A DNA stretch of 64,000 nucleotides from Methanosarcina sp. MTP4 (GCF_000970045.1 NZ_CP009505.1:3186808-3250807), one strand, 5' to 3'. Shown: positions 18,226 through 28,617, counted from the stretch's first letter. Notes: generated by a model not told the origin, from the sequence alone. Translations and numbers: made by a program.

Positions 18226-19020
18226 TCAGAGCTGATCCAGGATACTGATGAGTCCTTCGGCTTTGCCTTTAACCACATCAGAGGCGTGCAATATAAGGTC
18301 TCTGGCGGTATAGGAACCATCGGATTCCATGGTAAAGACAAAAGCGTTTTCATCGTAGTTGACCTTGATGGCGTTGATGTCACATGCCTTTTCACAGAGT
18401 CTGCAAAGAGAACACTTGAGAAGATCCTCTTCGGGGACCATTGCCCCGGATTCTTCGATCCGGATGATGCTCTTGGGGCATTCCGCCGCACAATGTCCGC
18501 AAGCGTCGCAGTTCTCAACGCTTATAATCGGCATGTTTTTATAGCCGCATGCAATGCCCGCCTGCCACTTCACGCTATCCCTGCCGTAGCCCATATGAGC
18601 TATGGCCTCGAGCACGAGTTTCTGTCCCTTCTTCAGCTCGACGATCGAGATGTTAGCATCTGCGGCCTGCACCAGAGGGTCGGAAGAGATAAGGTCTCCG
18701 GAATGAACAATCGCCGGACCTTCGGAACTCAGGGTAAGGGAGACCTCACAGGCAGGGCAGCCTTCGCCTCCACAAACCATGCACTCGGCTTGAGGCACAT
18801 ACGTCTCAATGTCTGTTACAAGCGGGATTAAGGACAGACGGAGAGCCAGCTGCTCGTCATAGAGTACGGAGGTGTTGTCGTAGAGATTTACGTACTCGAT
18901 CGCAAGGGTAGGGACATCGGCGATCATAGCGCGCCGGATGCCGTTAGCAAAAGCCATGCCGACCTTTGAAAGCACAAACTTTGCAGATCTGTCCGATAAC
19001 TCCAGAATGTCTACTTCCAT
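18226..19020 (-). CDS. rpo3: RNA polymerase subunit D (Rpo3) with two Fe-S cluster motifs
   Basis: This 264-residue alpha-like subunit nucleates RNA polymerase assembly with subunits L, N and P. Between the two halves of the dimerisation domain lies a ferredoxin-like insert with two sets of cluster cysteines (CDACGHCAAECPKS and CSLCRLCEKACDIN), as known for Methanosarcina Rpo3, and a separate CMVCGGEGCPAC zinc-like motif near residue 80. The ATG at 19020 has AAGGT at the right distance; an ATG two codons upstream lies too close to it. It is the last gene of rps13-rps4-rps11-rpo3. The rpl18e-rpl13-rps9 genes that follow it in many archaea are absent here. Confidence 0.95.
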   Translation of the reverse strand: MEVDILELSDRSAKFVLSKVGMAFANGIRRAMIADVPTLAIEYVNLYDNTSVLYDEQLALRLSLIPLVTDIETYVPQAECMVCGGEGCPACEVSLTLSSEGPAIVHSGDLISSDPLVQAADANISIVELKKGQKLVLEAIAHMGYGRDSVKWQAGIACGYKNMPIISVENCDACGHCAAECPKSIIRIEESGAMVPEEDLLKCSLCRLCEKACDINAIKVNYDENAFVFTMESDGSYTARDLILHASDVVKGKAEGLISILDQL

Positions 19021-19109
19021 CGTCATATACCTTAATTTCCCTTAATTTCCCTTATTTTCCTTATTTAGACCTTCAAAAAAATAAAAAATTTGAAGGTTTT
19101 GCTTTTCGC

Positions 19110-20161
<1,052 letters not shown>

Positions 20162-20184
20162 TTATGTCACCTCGACTAAGGAAA

Positions 20185-20640
20185 TCACTTTTTCCTGCTA
20201 ACCCCAACGGTTGAACCGCGGCGGCCGGTGGATTTTGTCCTCTGTCCCCTGACTTTCAGACCTCTCTCGTGCCTGAGACCTCTGTAGGCACGAACCTTCT
20301 TCAGGTTGTTAATATCCTCTCTGAAGGTCATGACGATGTCCGTTCCGAGCAGGTGCTTGTCTTCTCCGCTAGTGGGATCATTTCTCCTGTTCAGCATCCA
20401 GGCCGGGACATTTGTCTCGAAATTCCCGATTGCAGAGTCGAGTTTTTCCACGTCTTCGTCGGGCAGGTATCCAAGTACAGCATCGGGGTCAACCTCTGCT
20501 CCCTTCGCAATGAGCTTTGCAGTACGCCTCCCAATTCCGGGAAGACCAGTCAAAGCATACTGCACGGGTCGCGACCCCTGCAAGTCGGTATTCATGATAC
20601 GAACAAGATGCCTTAGTTCTTCGTTATGTTCTTCTACCAT
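20185..20640 (-). CDS. rps13: Ribosomal protein S13 (uS13)
   Basis: This 151-residue head protein of the small subunit contacts the P-site tRNA and the intersubunit bridge. The motifs [19 protein letters not shown] and the C-terminal [23 protein letters not shown] are typical. I start at the ATG ending at 20640, six bases after GGAGG; an open frame extends nine codons upstream without a better site. It heads the small rps13-rps4-rps11-rpo3 operon. Confidence 0.96.
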   Translation of the reverse strand: MVEEHNEELRHLVRIMNTDLQGSRPVQYALTGLPGIGRRTAKLIAKGAEVDPDAVLGYLPDEDVEKLDSAIGNFETNVPAWMLNRRNDPTSGEDKHLLGTDIVMTFREDINNLKKVRAYRGLRHERGLKVRGQRTKSTGRRGSTVGVSRKK

Positions 20641-20777
20641 ATACATCCTCCAAGATGTAAACAGCATCCTGTAGCCCCCGGTCGAATACCCATAAATGAA
20701 TATGCGAAAACTCAGGAGCAGCTCTCAAAAGGAGCTTCTTTACAGTACATACTGATGAGTTCCTTTACATGCCACTC

Positions 20778-20792
20778 CAGTATATAAGGTTA
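20778..20792 (-). promoter_or_regulatory. Promoter of rps13-rps4-rps11-rpo3
   Basis: The minus strand reads AACCTTATATACTGG, a good TATA box. Transcription would begin about 115 nt before rps13. The spacer from 20793 to 20985 is AT-rich and probably also carries the 3' end of the tRNA-Ser transcript. Confidence 0.55.
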
Positions 20793-20985
20793 TCTGCAAG
20801 CGCTTTCCAGACAGGTACAAACCTGAAAACAAAGATAGAGAAGAAACAATGAATAAAAATTAAAAATGAATTGAAAATGAATTGAAAAAAGCAGGGAATT
20901 GACAAAAAAATTACAAAGAAATTGATAAAATTTACCAGGAATATCGGACTTTCAAACCATCCTGAAAAACATAAAAAAATGTAAG

Positions 20986-21068
20986 CGCCGAGGGGGAGAT
21001 TTGAACTCCCGAGGGGCTAAGCCCCACAAGCTTTCCAGGCTTGCGCCCTACCACTAGACTACCTCGGC
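20986..21068 (-). tRNA. tRNA-Ser(GGA)
   Basis: This 83-nt class II tRNA has acceptor GCCGAGG/CCTCGGC with discriminator G, anticodon stem CAAGC/GCTTG around CTGGAAA (anticodon GGA, reading UCC and UCU), a long GC-rich variable arm (GGGGCTTAGCCCC) and a T arm with GTTCAAATC. CCA is not encoded. It lies between cbf5 and rps13 on the same strand. Confidence 0.94.
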
Positions 21069-21105
21069 ACATGCCTCATGGCACGACTTATGCTATAACG
21101 GAATA

Positions 21106-21122
21106 GTGATATATAAACCTTA
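21106..21122 (-). promoter_or_regulatory. BRE/TATA promoter of tRNA-Ser
   Basis: The minus strand reads AAGGTTTATATATCACT: a purine-rich BRE joined to a strong TATA box about 45 bp before the tRNA, so the transcript starts close to the mature 5' end. Confidence 0.65.
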
Positions 21123-21294
21123 TTCTAGAAACGGTACAGGATAAAGGATTTTTTAAGGATTAGATAAAACTTCCCCTTCATTTTTTATATTTTTATCTGG
21201 AATGACCCACATTTTAATCCTTTATACTGCCCACTTTTAATCCATAGATCCTTTTTATCCTTTTTTATCCTGCTTTACCCGGCTTTGTCCCGAA

Positions 21295-22359
21295 TTATCC
21301 TTCTGTATCCATTCCCGGGTCAGCTTCCATTTCCTGATCTGCCGCTACCTTCCCCTCTTCTTTACTTATCCAGCCCTTCGGGTAGGTCCCGATATCCAGC
21401 ATCACGCGAATGGGGATGGCTGCAATTCCTGTAGAGGCGCCCATAATCTCTTCGGTGCTCATATCAGCTTTTGCAAGGGCAACAATTTCCCCTTTCAGGG
21501 TAAATAAACCTGTGAGTTCCCCTTTCTTGAGGTCGGAGTCAAGGCTAACAATCCCGGGCACCGCAAGGGAAGCCCCGGAACAAACGGCATCTACAGCGCC
21601 ATCCCGCAGGATAATTTTTGGGAGGTGAGACAATGCGCTTTCCATGGGCCTGACCACCCGCCGGAGTTCGGACTCGTCCCCGAATTCCTTCCAGAAAACA
21701 TAGGCGTCTTTCACGTCCTGGAGGGTCACAAGGGTCTCTTCCGTAAACGGGCCGGCTTTTGTTCTCCGGAGTTCCTGCATATGTCCGCCGCAACCAAGGG
21801 CCATCCCTATGTCGTGACAGAGTTTCCGAATATAAGTCCCGGCCTCGCAGCCCACACGAAAGAGCACATACATCCCTTCGATTTCAAGCAATTCGATATA
21901 ATAGATCGTGCGTACCCTGAGAGCCCTTTTCACTGCAGACTTGATGGGAGGCATCTGATAGATGGGACCGGAAAACTCCTTACAGACCCGCCTGATTTCC
22001 TTTGCCGGCACGGGCCTGTGCAGCCTCAAGAGGCAGACGTATTCCTTACCCGAAAGGCGCAGTGCCGGAACCCCTTTCGTGGCTTTCCCGAGGAGTGTTG
22101 GAAGAAGCCCCGATACCTTCGGGTCAAGAGAACCTGAATGCCCGGCCCGATTCACCTCCAGGATTTCTTTGACCCAGGCAGCAACCTCGTGGCTGGTTGG
22201 TCCTTTAGGTTTGTCGATGTTTACGACACCTTTCTCGATGTACTCGCGGATAGGGCGCTTTTCGGGAGGGCAGCCATAAGCGGGATTGGTGTAAGCCCTA
22301 GCTTTCCTGATAAGTTCCCTTTCTTTTTCAGCAGGCAGTTTACCGGAAGTCGAAGACAT
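21295..22359 (-). CDS. cbf5: RNA-guided pseudouridine synthase Cbf5
   Basis: This 354-residue TruB-family catalytic subunit of archaeal H/ACA ribonucleoproteins has the GHSGSLDPKVSGLLP motif with the catalytic aspartate near residue 79, the REYI/VNIDKPKGPTSHEV opening, YIRKLCHDIG, and a C-terminal PUA domain (DGAVDAVCSGASLAVPGI onward) that holds the guide RNA 3' end. The last 20 residues are acidic. I start at the ATG ending at 22359 (MSSTSGK); one six codons upstream is possible. It is in the usual archaeal position between cmk and rps13, although rpl14e and rpl34e are missing. Confidence 0.95.
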   Translation of the reverse strand: MSSTSGKLPAEKERELIRKARAYTNPAYGCPPEKRPIREYIEKGVVNIDKPKGPTSHEVAAWVKEILEVNRAGHSGSLDPKVSGLLPTLLGKATKGVPALRLSGKEYVCLLRLHRPVPAKEIRRVCKEFSGPIYQMPPIKSAVKRALRVRTIYYIELLEIEGMYVLFRVGCEAGTYIRKLCHDIGMALGCGGHMQELRRTKAGPFTEETLVTLQDVKDAYVFWKEFGDESELRRVVRPMESALSHLPKIILRDGAVDAVCSGASLAVPGIVSLDSDLKKGELTGLFTLKGEIVALAKADMSTEEIMGASTGIAAIPIRVMLDIGTYPKGWISKEEGKVAADQEMEADPGMDTEG

Positions 22360-22480
22360 GATACTCAAAAGCTCCATGAAGCATTACTCAGACTTAAAAG
22401 CTGCGCCGCCCGGTGACCACCGAGCTGGCAGACAGAGAGAAAACGAAATAAGTAAGAAACATAAGAAGGGGAGAAAAGAA

Positions 22481-23023
22481 TCAAAAAAAACCGCCCAGGG
22501 AATCGATCGCAACTGTGAGGATCTCCAGGGTCTGGTACTGGTTCCATTTAGAGGAATCGATGACAATGTCATAAATTGACAGGTCTTCGATATCGAGCCC
22601 GTAGTATTTTTTGTACCTGAGAGTCTCGGATTTTTCCCTTTCCATCGTTTTTTCAAGCTCTTCATCAAAGGTGAGGGTTTTTTCCCTTTTCTGGATGCGC
22701 TGCACCCTGAGCAGTTTAGGAGCTTTGATCCAGATTTTAAGGACATTAGGAACCCCTTCCGCCATATACCCGGCCAGCCGGCTTTCGAGGACAATATTGT
22801 CCTGGCTGTGGGCAATAGCTTTCTGGTTCCTGTCGATTTCCAGGTCTATGGATGCGTCTTTTTCAGCCATGGCTCCGAATTCGGAGAGGCTCATCCTCCG
22901 CTGTTTTGCAAGCCTTCGGAAGATCTCGCCCGAAGAAATCAGCTCAAGCTCGTAGTATTCGGCCAGGAGTTTTGAAATCGTGGTCGTTCCTGACCCAGGA
23001 AGCCCGCTTACCGTTAGAAGCAT
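22481..23023 (-). CDS. cmk: Cytidylate kinase (archaeal type)
   Basis: This 180-residue enzyme transfers phosphate from ATP to CMP/dCMP. The P-loop GLPGSGTTT is at residues 7-15, and ESRLAGYMAE near residue 80 and the LID-like RIQKREKTLTFDEE follow. The ATG overlaps the stop of the DUF106 gene (ATGA), with GGAGCCTG in front. Its length and position match the short archaeal CMP kinases. Confidence 0.94.
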   Translation of the reverse strand: MLLTVSGLPGSGTTTISKLLAEYYELELISSGEIFRRLAKQRRMSLSEFGAMAEKDASIDLEIDRNQKAIAHSQDNIVLESRLAGYMAEGVPNVLKIWIKAPKLLRVQRIQKREKTLTFDEELEKTMEREKSETLRYKKYYGLDIEDLSIYDIVIDSSKWNQYQTLEILTVAIDSLGGFF

Positions 23024-23643
23024 CAGGCTCCACCGATGTTCAGCGCTTTCCTGATAAGCTGGCTGACCCCGAGAGAGGAGATGAAATACCAGAAGATCCA
23101 GTACTGGAAGGGACCAAACGCCTTGTCCGTCAGCAACTGCTCACCCCAGAAGGGAAAGTTCATCGTTGCAAACTCATGCCCGCTGATGAAGTAGTAAGCC
23201 CACATGAAAAGGGGCAGGGAAAGGATACTGATGTAGGCCATGGGCTTGAACTGCTGTTTGGTCATCTTCATCTGGTCGTCCATCATCTCTTTGCGCTGGT
23301 CTTCAAGCTTTTTGAGCATGTAGGTGTTCTGGGAAAGCTGTGCCTCACGGAACTCTTTCTGGAAAGACTTCATGCGCTCCTGGGTGTTCCTCATAAGGTC
23401 CCAGTCGATGCTGTACTTCTGGATAAGGGACGCATAGGCGGCAGTGATCCCTGCCATCACAAACAGGACCAGATGGAAGTTCTCCGCTCCGACGAGAGTG
23501 ATCACGGGGTCCATCAAAATCCCGACGGCTTCCCCCACACTCTGCCTGAAGTCCTGCCCCAGAACCATGATCCCGAGCATCAGGGAAATCCCTAAAGCAA
23601 GCAGGAAGCGGTCGATTTGCTGTTTAAGTGCCTCTGAAACCAA
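23023..23643 (-). CDS. DUF106/EMC3-like membrane protein of the Oxa1/YidC superfamily
   Basis: This 206-residue protein has the archaeal YidC-like layout: an N-terminal membrane helix (LLALGISLMLGIMVLG), a second (HLVLFVMAGITAAYASLI), a charged coiled coil rich in Lys/Glu/Met (residues 85-130), then two more helices (AYISILSLPLFMWAYYF and YWIFWYFISSLGVSQL). It probably helps to insert membrane proteins beside SecY. The start is a TTG (23641-23643) with GGTGA seven bases upstream. In many archaea it directly follows adk; here 12.5 kb intervene. Confidence 0.88.
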   Translation of the reverse strand: MVSEALKQQIDRFLLALGISLMLGIMVLGQDFRQSVGEAVGILMDPVITLVGAENFHLVLFVMAGITAAYASLIQKYSIDWDLMRNTQERMKSFQKEFREAQLSQNTYMLKKLEDQRKEMMDDQMKMTKQQFKPMAYISILSLPLFMWAYYFISGHEFATMNFPFWGEQLLTDKAFGPFQYWIFWYFISSLGVSQLIRKALNIGGA

Positions 23644-23850
23644 GTTGTATTCACCATTTAGGTTTTGATAAATGATTATTTTGAATTATTCAGATAAAGG
23701 ATAAATCCCCGGGACGAATCCTTGAAGGGTAATTCCTTGAAAGAATTGATGTGAATTGAAATTGATAAGTGTAAAGTGGAAAATCAGCTCAGGCAAAAAG
23801 AGCCGTATTTAAAACGTTTACACAGGGTTTTTCTGGATAATAAGTTTCGA

Positions 23851-23866
23851 TGTATATATAAGTTAT
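23851..23866 (-). promoter_or_regulatory. Promoter reading into DUF106-cmk-cbf5
   Basis: The minus strand reads AACTTATATATACATCG, a strong TATA box. It would give a leader of about 190 nt before the DUF106 gene. Because the gene is cut off from the adk-secY transcript by the island, its own promoter is expected. Confidence 0.5.
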
Positions 23867-23885
23867 ACTATTTATTCAAAATTTG

Positions 23886-23985
23886 AGAGTGGTTCTTTCA
23901 AAGCAAACTTTGTTGAAGAACTTGCCACTCAGAGCCGAGATAACGTAAATATCGCATTCCTGTCGAGCTTGTACGCTCGAAGAGC
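23886..23985. other. Paired hairpin sequences at the island's left end
   Basis: Two inverted repeats lie close together. One has arms GAGTGG..TTCTT and AAGAAC..CCACTC around an inner CAAAG-CAAA-CTTTG stem (23886-23936); the other is TCGAGC-TTGTAC-GCTCGA (about 23965-23985). They could form a structured RNA, a terminator or the remnant of a small mobile element. Confidence 0.45.
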
Positions 23986-24225
23986 GGCATGCCCTGAAAA
24001 TTGAAGTTGGAGAACAAGCAGATTAAATGATTGCCTCAAATCAACCCGCCTAAATCAATGAGTAAAAGCATTATTATAACTTATTTTTTATTTTTCGCCC
24101 GATGCTTTCCCCCAGCAACCGATGTACAAACAAATGGAAAAACAAACGAACCCGAAGCACCCGAAGAAGAAAAACCTCAAAACCCAAAAGCTGACTTCCC
24201 AAATCCGAAGCAATCGAAAGTAATT

Positions 24226-24306
24226 CCGCTACCGCCTTCGAAACTTAACATTTAGCCCTACCGGAGGCAGCGGGACGATTCATCTTCATCCGGTAAACGC
24301 CGGCGC
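24226..24306. repeat. 81-bp direct repeat, left copy
   Basis: This copy matches 26146-26226 with four mismatches over 81 bp, exactly 1920 bp away. The first 48 bp have imperfect inverted ends (CCGCTACCGCC and GGAGGCAGCGG). The two copies flank the ATPase gene at 24408-25829. Confidence 0.85.
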
Positions 24307-24407
24307 AGGGCTTGCGGTCTGGTCACCATCTACGCAGGGGTACAGCGCCCATAAACACTGCAGGTTCTGACAGCCGAATTTCGCTTCGGCAAAAGACAAC
24401 AATACAT

Positions 24408-25829
24408 TCATTCCACACCGGCAAAAATGTCTTCTAGGTCAAAGACCATGACCCCGTTCCCCTTTAACTCTGCCTTATTCTCGATCTTCTTTGCAGCAAT
24501 GGCAAAATACTCTTTCCTCTCTTCGTTGTGCCATTGCACAGCCCCGGACTTATCCTTCAGATCATGTAAGATTTTTCTTGCACTCTTACCTGTTAGGGTC
24601 TGCCATTTGCACTCAACGAAGAGGATCTCTTTCGAATCCTCATTCAGTGCAACAAGATCGATCTCGTATGCATTTGCATTTTTTGGTTTTCCCCGGACCT
24701 TACCCCATTGCCTACCAATTTTCTCGAAAACAAAAGGCAATTTGCCGGCGGCATTCAGGTCTATGAAGTATTGTTTGACTATCTCTTCAAAAACATGGCC
24801 GAGGTAATGATCATATGAGTTAGCGATCTTTGATACAATGGCATCCCTGTTTATCTCCAGTATGGACCTCGTCGGAAATACATAGGTGTACCAGAATCTC
24901 ATGAAATTGTCTGAAAGAGCATAGACTGAGCCGGTTTTTATGTCCCGAGTCTTTTTGAGGGTCACAGGCCATTCCCGTGAGAGGAAACCAAGCCCGATGA
25001 GAACACGCAGATATTTCGGGATATTGTGAACAGGTATGCCGGTTTCGTCCGCAATCTCAGAGACCCGGCTCTTTCCCCTGGATATCGCCTCAAGGATCAG
25101 TTCGTAGTTTGTTGGCTCCCTTAACTCTTCCTTTAGCAGGAAGATAGCCTCATCGTAAAGAAAGGTGGCCCTGTTCAATATATTCATATTGACGTTATCG
25201 ATGAACGGGAGAGTCTGGTCAAATTTATTAAGGTAGGCAGGCACACCGCCCAGGCAACCGTATATCCTTACTATTTCCTCTGCATCCTTTTGAGGAAAGA
25301 AATGTCTGATGTGCCTGAACTTCAGAGGCTCAACCTTAATCTGCCCGCTCCTCCGGCCATACAGGGGAGATTTGTAGCCAAGCACTTCATTTTCCATCAT
25401 GCCTACACTTGAACCAAGCAGGACCAGCATGACATTGGCATCCTTAAGATACAGGTCCCATGCTGCCTGGAAAGCCGACATCACCGCACTGCTGCCTTCT
25501 ATTAAGTATGGGACCTCGTCGATTATGATCAGAGACTTACCTTCTGCCTGCTCTGCAACGAACTTGAGGGCTGCATCCCATTTTGGTATCTTCGGCTGGT
25601 ATGTTCCAAGCTGTTCGGACGCTTTTTCCAGAAAGTCCTCTACCTGCCGTTCAAGGTCCAGTTTCTGAGACAGATAATATACAACCGGTTTTCCAGCCGC
25701 AAATTTCAGGGAAAGCTCGGTTTTGCCAACCCTCCTTCTCCCATAGATGACAACAAGTGAAGAAGAATCCCTGGCATATTCAGCCTCAAGGAACTCAAGT
25801 TCTTCAGTGCGGTTAATAAATAGACTCAT
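24408..25829 (-). CDS. Archaeal AAA ATPase with DUF234 nuclease-like C-terminal domain
   Basis: This 473-residue protein has the P-loop YGRRRVGKTEL near residues 29-39, a Walker B IIIDEVPYL near residue 101 and a sensor LLGSS near residue 137. Next comes a winged-helix segment (SRGKSRVSEIADETGIPVHNI, about 250-280). The C-terminal DUF234 region carries EIDLVALNEDSKEILFVECKW, the conserved D...E-K pattern of restriction-nuclease folds. These COG1672-type ATPases are common in archaeal genomes and often mobile; the substrate is unknown. It stands alone and is bracketed by direct repeats. Confidence 0.9.
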   Translation of the reverse strand: MSLFINRTEELEFLEAEYARDSSSLVVIYGRRRVGKTELSLKFAAGKPVVYYLSQKLDLERQVEDFLEKASEQLGTYQPKIPKWDAALKFVAEQAEGKSLIIIDEVPYLIEGSSAVMSAFQAAWDLYLKDANVMLVLLGSSVGMMENEVLGYKSPLYGRRSGQIKVEPLKFRHIRHFFPQKDAEEIVRIYGCLGGVPAYLNKFDQTLPFIDNVNMNILNRATFLYDEAIFLLKEELREPTNYELILEAISRGKSRVSEIADETGIPVHNIPKYLRVLIGLGFLSREWPVTLKKTRDIKTGSVYALSDNFMRFWYTYVFPTRSILEINRDAIVSKIANSYDHYLGHVFEEIVKQYFIDLNAAGKLPFVFEKIGRQWGKVRGKPKNANAYEIDLVALNEDSKEILFVECKWQTLTGKSARKILHDLKDKSGAVQWHNEERKEYFAIAAKKIENKAELKGNGVMVFDLEDIFAGVE

Positions 25830-25879
25830 AATCCTAAGTATTACAAGTATAATGATTTATAGATTTCCTGTCCCTCCCA

Positions 25880-25935
25880 AGTTGCACTTCCCGAGTTGCA
25901 CTTCCCGAGTTGCACTTCCCGAATTGCGCTTCGGG
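25880..25935. repeat. 14-bp tandem repeat, four units
   Basis: GTTGCACTTCCCGA is repeated three times, followed by a diverged fourth unit (ATTGCGCTTCGGGA). It lies just upstream of the ATPase gene and is followed by CGCTCACTTCGTTCGCTCAAG, a phrase with a relative at about 31900. Confidence 0.8.
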
Positions 25936-26145
25936 AGCACGCGTCCTTTTCGCTCACTTCGTTCGCTCAAGAGGACAAAAAGACAGGTTTGGACGAGAGT
26001 TCAGAGAAAAACAGGGCAACTGTAATCCCTTACCAAACCTGTCTTGTCCCATTTGCGAAGCAAATGGCCTTTTCCGCAATCCAGAATACAAATACGAAGC
26101 GTAAGGAAAACACTAAACAAAAACCAGATAAAAGCTATGTAAAAA

Positions 26146-26226
26146 CCGCTACCGCCTTCGAAACTTAACATTTAGCCCTACCAGAGGCAGCGGGATAATT
26201 CATCTTCATCCGGTAAACGCCAGCGC
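26146..26226. repeat. 81-bp direct repeat, right copy
   Basis: This is the right copy of the repeat at 24226-24306. It lies between the ATPase gene and the first FGE-like gene. Confidence 0.85.
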
Positions 26227-26413
26227 ACTTCCTTATCAGCCAGAAAATCCGACATCTGCTGGTCAGGAAAATTTTCAGTTTTTTCCGAATATCTTACAGT
26301 AAATATTTTCAGCATTTCTTATCCAGCTTCAATAGAAATAAAGTATTGGAAACCTCCAACGGAGTCTATTCCAACTTACGGATTAAAGTAACGAATTGTT
26401 GAAAACGTGATAA

Positions 26414-28411
26414 TTAAATTTCCCTTAGGACGCGAAAACCTAGGTTGGCGTTGGGGGAGCCGGGTTCTTGGTCGGAGCGATTCGCTGACCGGCAGTCCCT
26501 GGCGAAACTGCTCAAGCAGCCACCCCGCTGGACCCGGATAGAGCTACTTCCACTTTCCCAGGCACTTCCATCAGATGGTGCACCATTATAATTTGAATGA
26601 TATCTGTCCTGGCACCATTCCCAAACATTACCATGCATACCATAAAGGCCCCAGAGATTGGGCTTTTTCTGACCAACAGGATGAGTTTTAATACCGGAGT
26701 TGCCATAATACCATGCGTAATCCCCAAGCTTCGACTCACCATCACCAAAGTAATACCTTGTTGTTGTCCCGGCACGACATGCATATTCCCATTCAGCTTC
26801 GGATGGAAGACGATATTTGTTTTTTCCCTCTATTCCATTGAGTTTTTCGAGAAACTCCTGAGCATCCTCCCAAGAAACCTGTTCAACGGGTAGATCATCT
26901 CCCACATTGTATGAAGGGTTGTTGCCCATAACTTCACGCCATTGTTCCTGAGTAACTTCAAATTTGCCAAGGTAGTATGAATCTTCAATAGTGACTTTAT
27001 GAACCGGACCTTCATTACCACCTCTAGGCTCTTCACCTAAAGGAGATCCCATCATAAATTCCCCCGCAGGGATCTTAACGAACTCCATGTCTATGGTGTT
27101 CGTATAAGTATCCGAATTTTGTGAGGACGCTGTTTCAGAGTCGGTGTTCGAACCAAGAAACATAGCCACGATGCCTATAAGAAGGACACCGAAAATGAGA
27201 CTGAAGACAAGTATTCCTTTTCCGGAAGAGCTCTTCGGTTTTGTTGAGGAGGACGAAGAAGACGGCTTTTTTGGAGGAACTTTCTGTTGAGCAGAAGATT
27301 TTGTTATATGTTTTGAAGCCTGAGTTTTTGTGGCTTCCTCAAGCTTCTTTCTCTCGGTTTCATCTTGTTTTTTTAATTCAACTTCCTGCTTATCTTTTCT
27401 CTCCACTTCCTCTCTTTGCCTACACTTTTCATCTTCAGCTTTCTTTAAGTGGGCTTCTTCCTGCTGTCTGAGCAAACTCTCCTGTTCTTCTCTTTCCCTT
27501 CTGGATTTCTCTTCCTCTCCAGCTTCCTCCTTTTCGGAGATGAGAGTAGAATGCTGGATTACGCTGTCTTCCACCAGAATGTTAACGGGGCAAGTCCCGT
27601 CCATGCTGCAAAGGTCGAGTAGATTGCTCCTCTGAATAACAGAATTGTTAATTGTTACATTGATGACATTGCCCTTACCACTCGCTTTGAATTCGATGCT
27701 GTGCTTCAGGCTGCGCCCGACTTCCGCAAGAAGGCCAGTCAGGGCTTCGGCGGTTTCCGTGGCTGCGAAGAGTTCGAGGAGCTGCTTTTCAGAAGAAATA
27801 TAGACCTTAATGACGATGTCGGCTTTCGTGACCTTGGTTTTCCCGTAATACCAGATCTCCCAGCCCCTGCCGTCTTTTGTCTTCAGGGTGCGGACGTGGC
27901 GCACGTCGTGCTTTTCCACAACTTCCTGGGCGATGGAGGCGAGTTTTTCTATGTCAAAACCGTGCTGGATTTCATAGACCTTGCTGTCCTTGCTCGGGAG
28001 CTTTTCGATGAACTCCTTGAGCCTCCCCACGTTGATGTCAAGGTCGGTCTTGATGATCGGGCAGACCACGCTGATAAGTTTGGGCTCCATAAAAACAGAA
28101 CTGAGCTTGCCCCGGGCGTCCCTGGAAGTTAGCTGGCAATTGATCTCAGCGCCCCTTGAGCACATCAAGGGATCAAAATAAACAGCTATGGACTTGGACG
28201 TACCCCCGTTTATGTTGCCCAGCAGGATTTTGCCGTTCCTTTTTTCGTAATGAGGTTCGTAACGGTCTATCCGGAGGAGGTCGTCTTCAAAAAGAAAGTC
28301 GAGAGTAACGTCTGTTATTACAGAAGGAGATTTGTTCGAAACAGACATCTTTAAGCGTATAAACCCCTGGTAGAATTCGGTTTCACGCTTAATCTCAATT
28401 TGAGAGTCCAA
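26414..28411 (-). CDS. Membrane-anchored coiled-coil protein with C-terminal FGE-sulfatase (CLec-like) domain, copy 1
   Basis: This 665-residue protein has four parts: an N-terminal globular region (1-290) that ends in two motifs, VTINNSVIQRS and ILVEDSVIQHS; a charged Glu/Lys/Arg coiled coil (about 300-385); a single membrane helix (GILVFSLIFGVLLIGIVAMF, about 400-420); and an FGE-sulfatase domain outside the membrane (445-665) with IPAGEFMMGS, LPSEAEWEYACRAG and MHGNVWEWCQD. It starts at a TTG with GAGAGGT eight bases upstream. The last 55 residues differ strongly from copy 2 although the core is alike. I do not see the paired cysteines of true formylglycine-generating enzymes in a clear position, so it may bind ligands rather than catalyse. 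Confidence 0.85.
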   Translation of the reverse strand: MDSQIEIKRETEFYQGFIRLKMSVSNKSPSVITDVTLDFLFEDDLLRIDRYEPHYEKRNGKILLGNINGGTSKSIAVYFDPLMCSRGAEINCQLTSRDARGKLSSVFMEPKLISVVCPIIKTDLDINVGRLKEFIEKLPSKDSKVYEIQHGFDIEKLASIAQEVVEKHDVRHVRTLKTKDGRGWEIWYYGKTKVTKADIVIKVYISSEKQLLELFAATETAEALTGLLAEVGRSLKHSIEFKASGKGNVINVTINNSVIQRSNLLDLCSMDGTCPVNILVEDSVIQHSTLISEKEEAGEEEKSRREREEQESLLRQQEEAHLKKAEDEKCRQREEVERKDKQEVELKKQDETERKKLEEATKTQASKHITKSSAQQKVPPKKPSSSSSSTKPKSSSGKGILVFSLIFGVLLIGIVAMFLGSNTDSETASSQNSDTYTNTIDMEFVKIPAGEFMMGSPLGEEPRGGNEGPVHKVTIEDSYYLGKFEVTQEQWREVMGNNPSYNVGDDLPVEQVSWEDAQEFLEKLNGIEGKNKYRLPSEAEWEYACRAGTTTRYYFGDGESKLGDYAWYYGNSGIKTHPVGQKKPNLWGLYGMHGNVWEWCQDRYHSNYNGAPSDGSAWESGSSSIRVQRGGCLSSFARDCRSANRSDQEPGSPNANLGFRVLREI

Positions 28412-28617
28412 CCCTTTTTACCTCTCGACTTCAATTTTCACTATTTTCCGAGTACTCGATGGTGAATATTTTCAACATTTTTCTCCAACTTCAATATTAT
28501 TAATTTTTGGAAGATTCTGGCGTGGCTCAGCACCTCAGGCCCGACGGCTGACGCATGCGTCGGACCTTCGGGTTTTGCCGTGATCACCCCCTACTTTAAA
28601 TATAAAGTGGTGAGTGG
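28412..28617. other. Spacer between FGE copies, with a segment repeated downstream of copy 1
   Basis: The segment at about 28438-28510 (ATTTTCCGAG and AATATTTTCA motifs) resembles 26277-26345, which lies downstream of copy 1. So the duplicated unit includes the gene plus its downstream flank. A GC-rich stretch at 28528-28585 with CCGACGGC/ACGCATGCGT phrases may form hairpins. Confidence 0.5.

Noticed and set aside
24031-24255. Short open frame on the plus strand left of the ATPase gene
   Set aside because: Its end runs into the 81-bp repeat, the protein is Pro/Lys-rich and low in complexity, and there is no ribosome-binding site.
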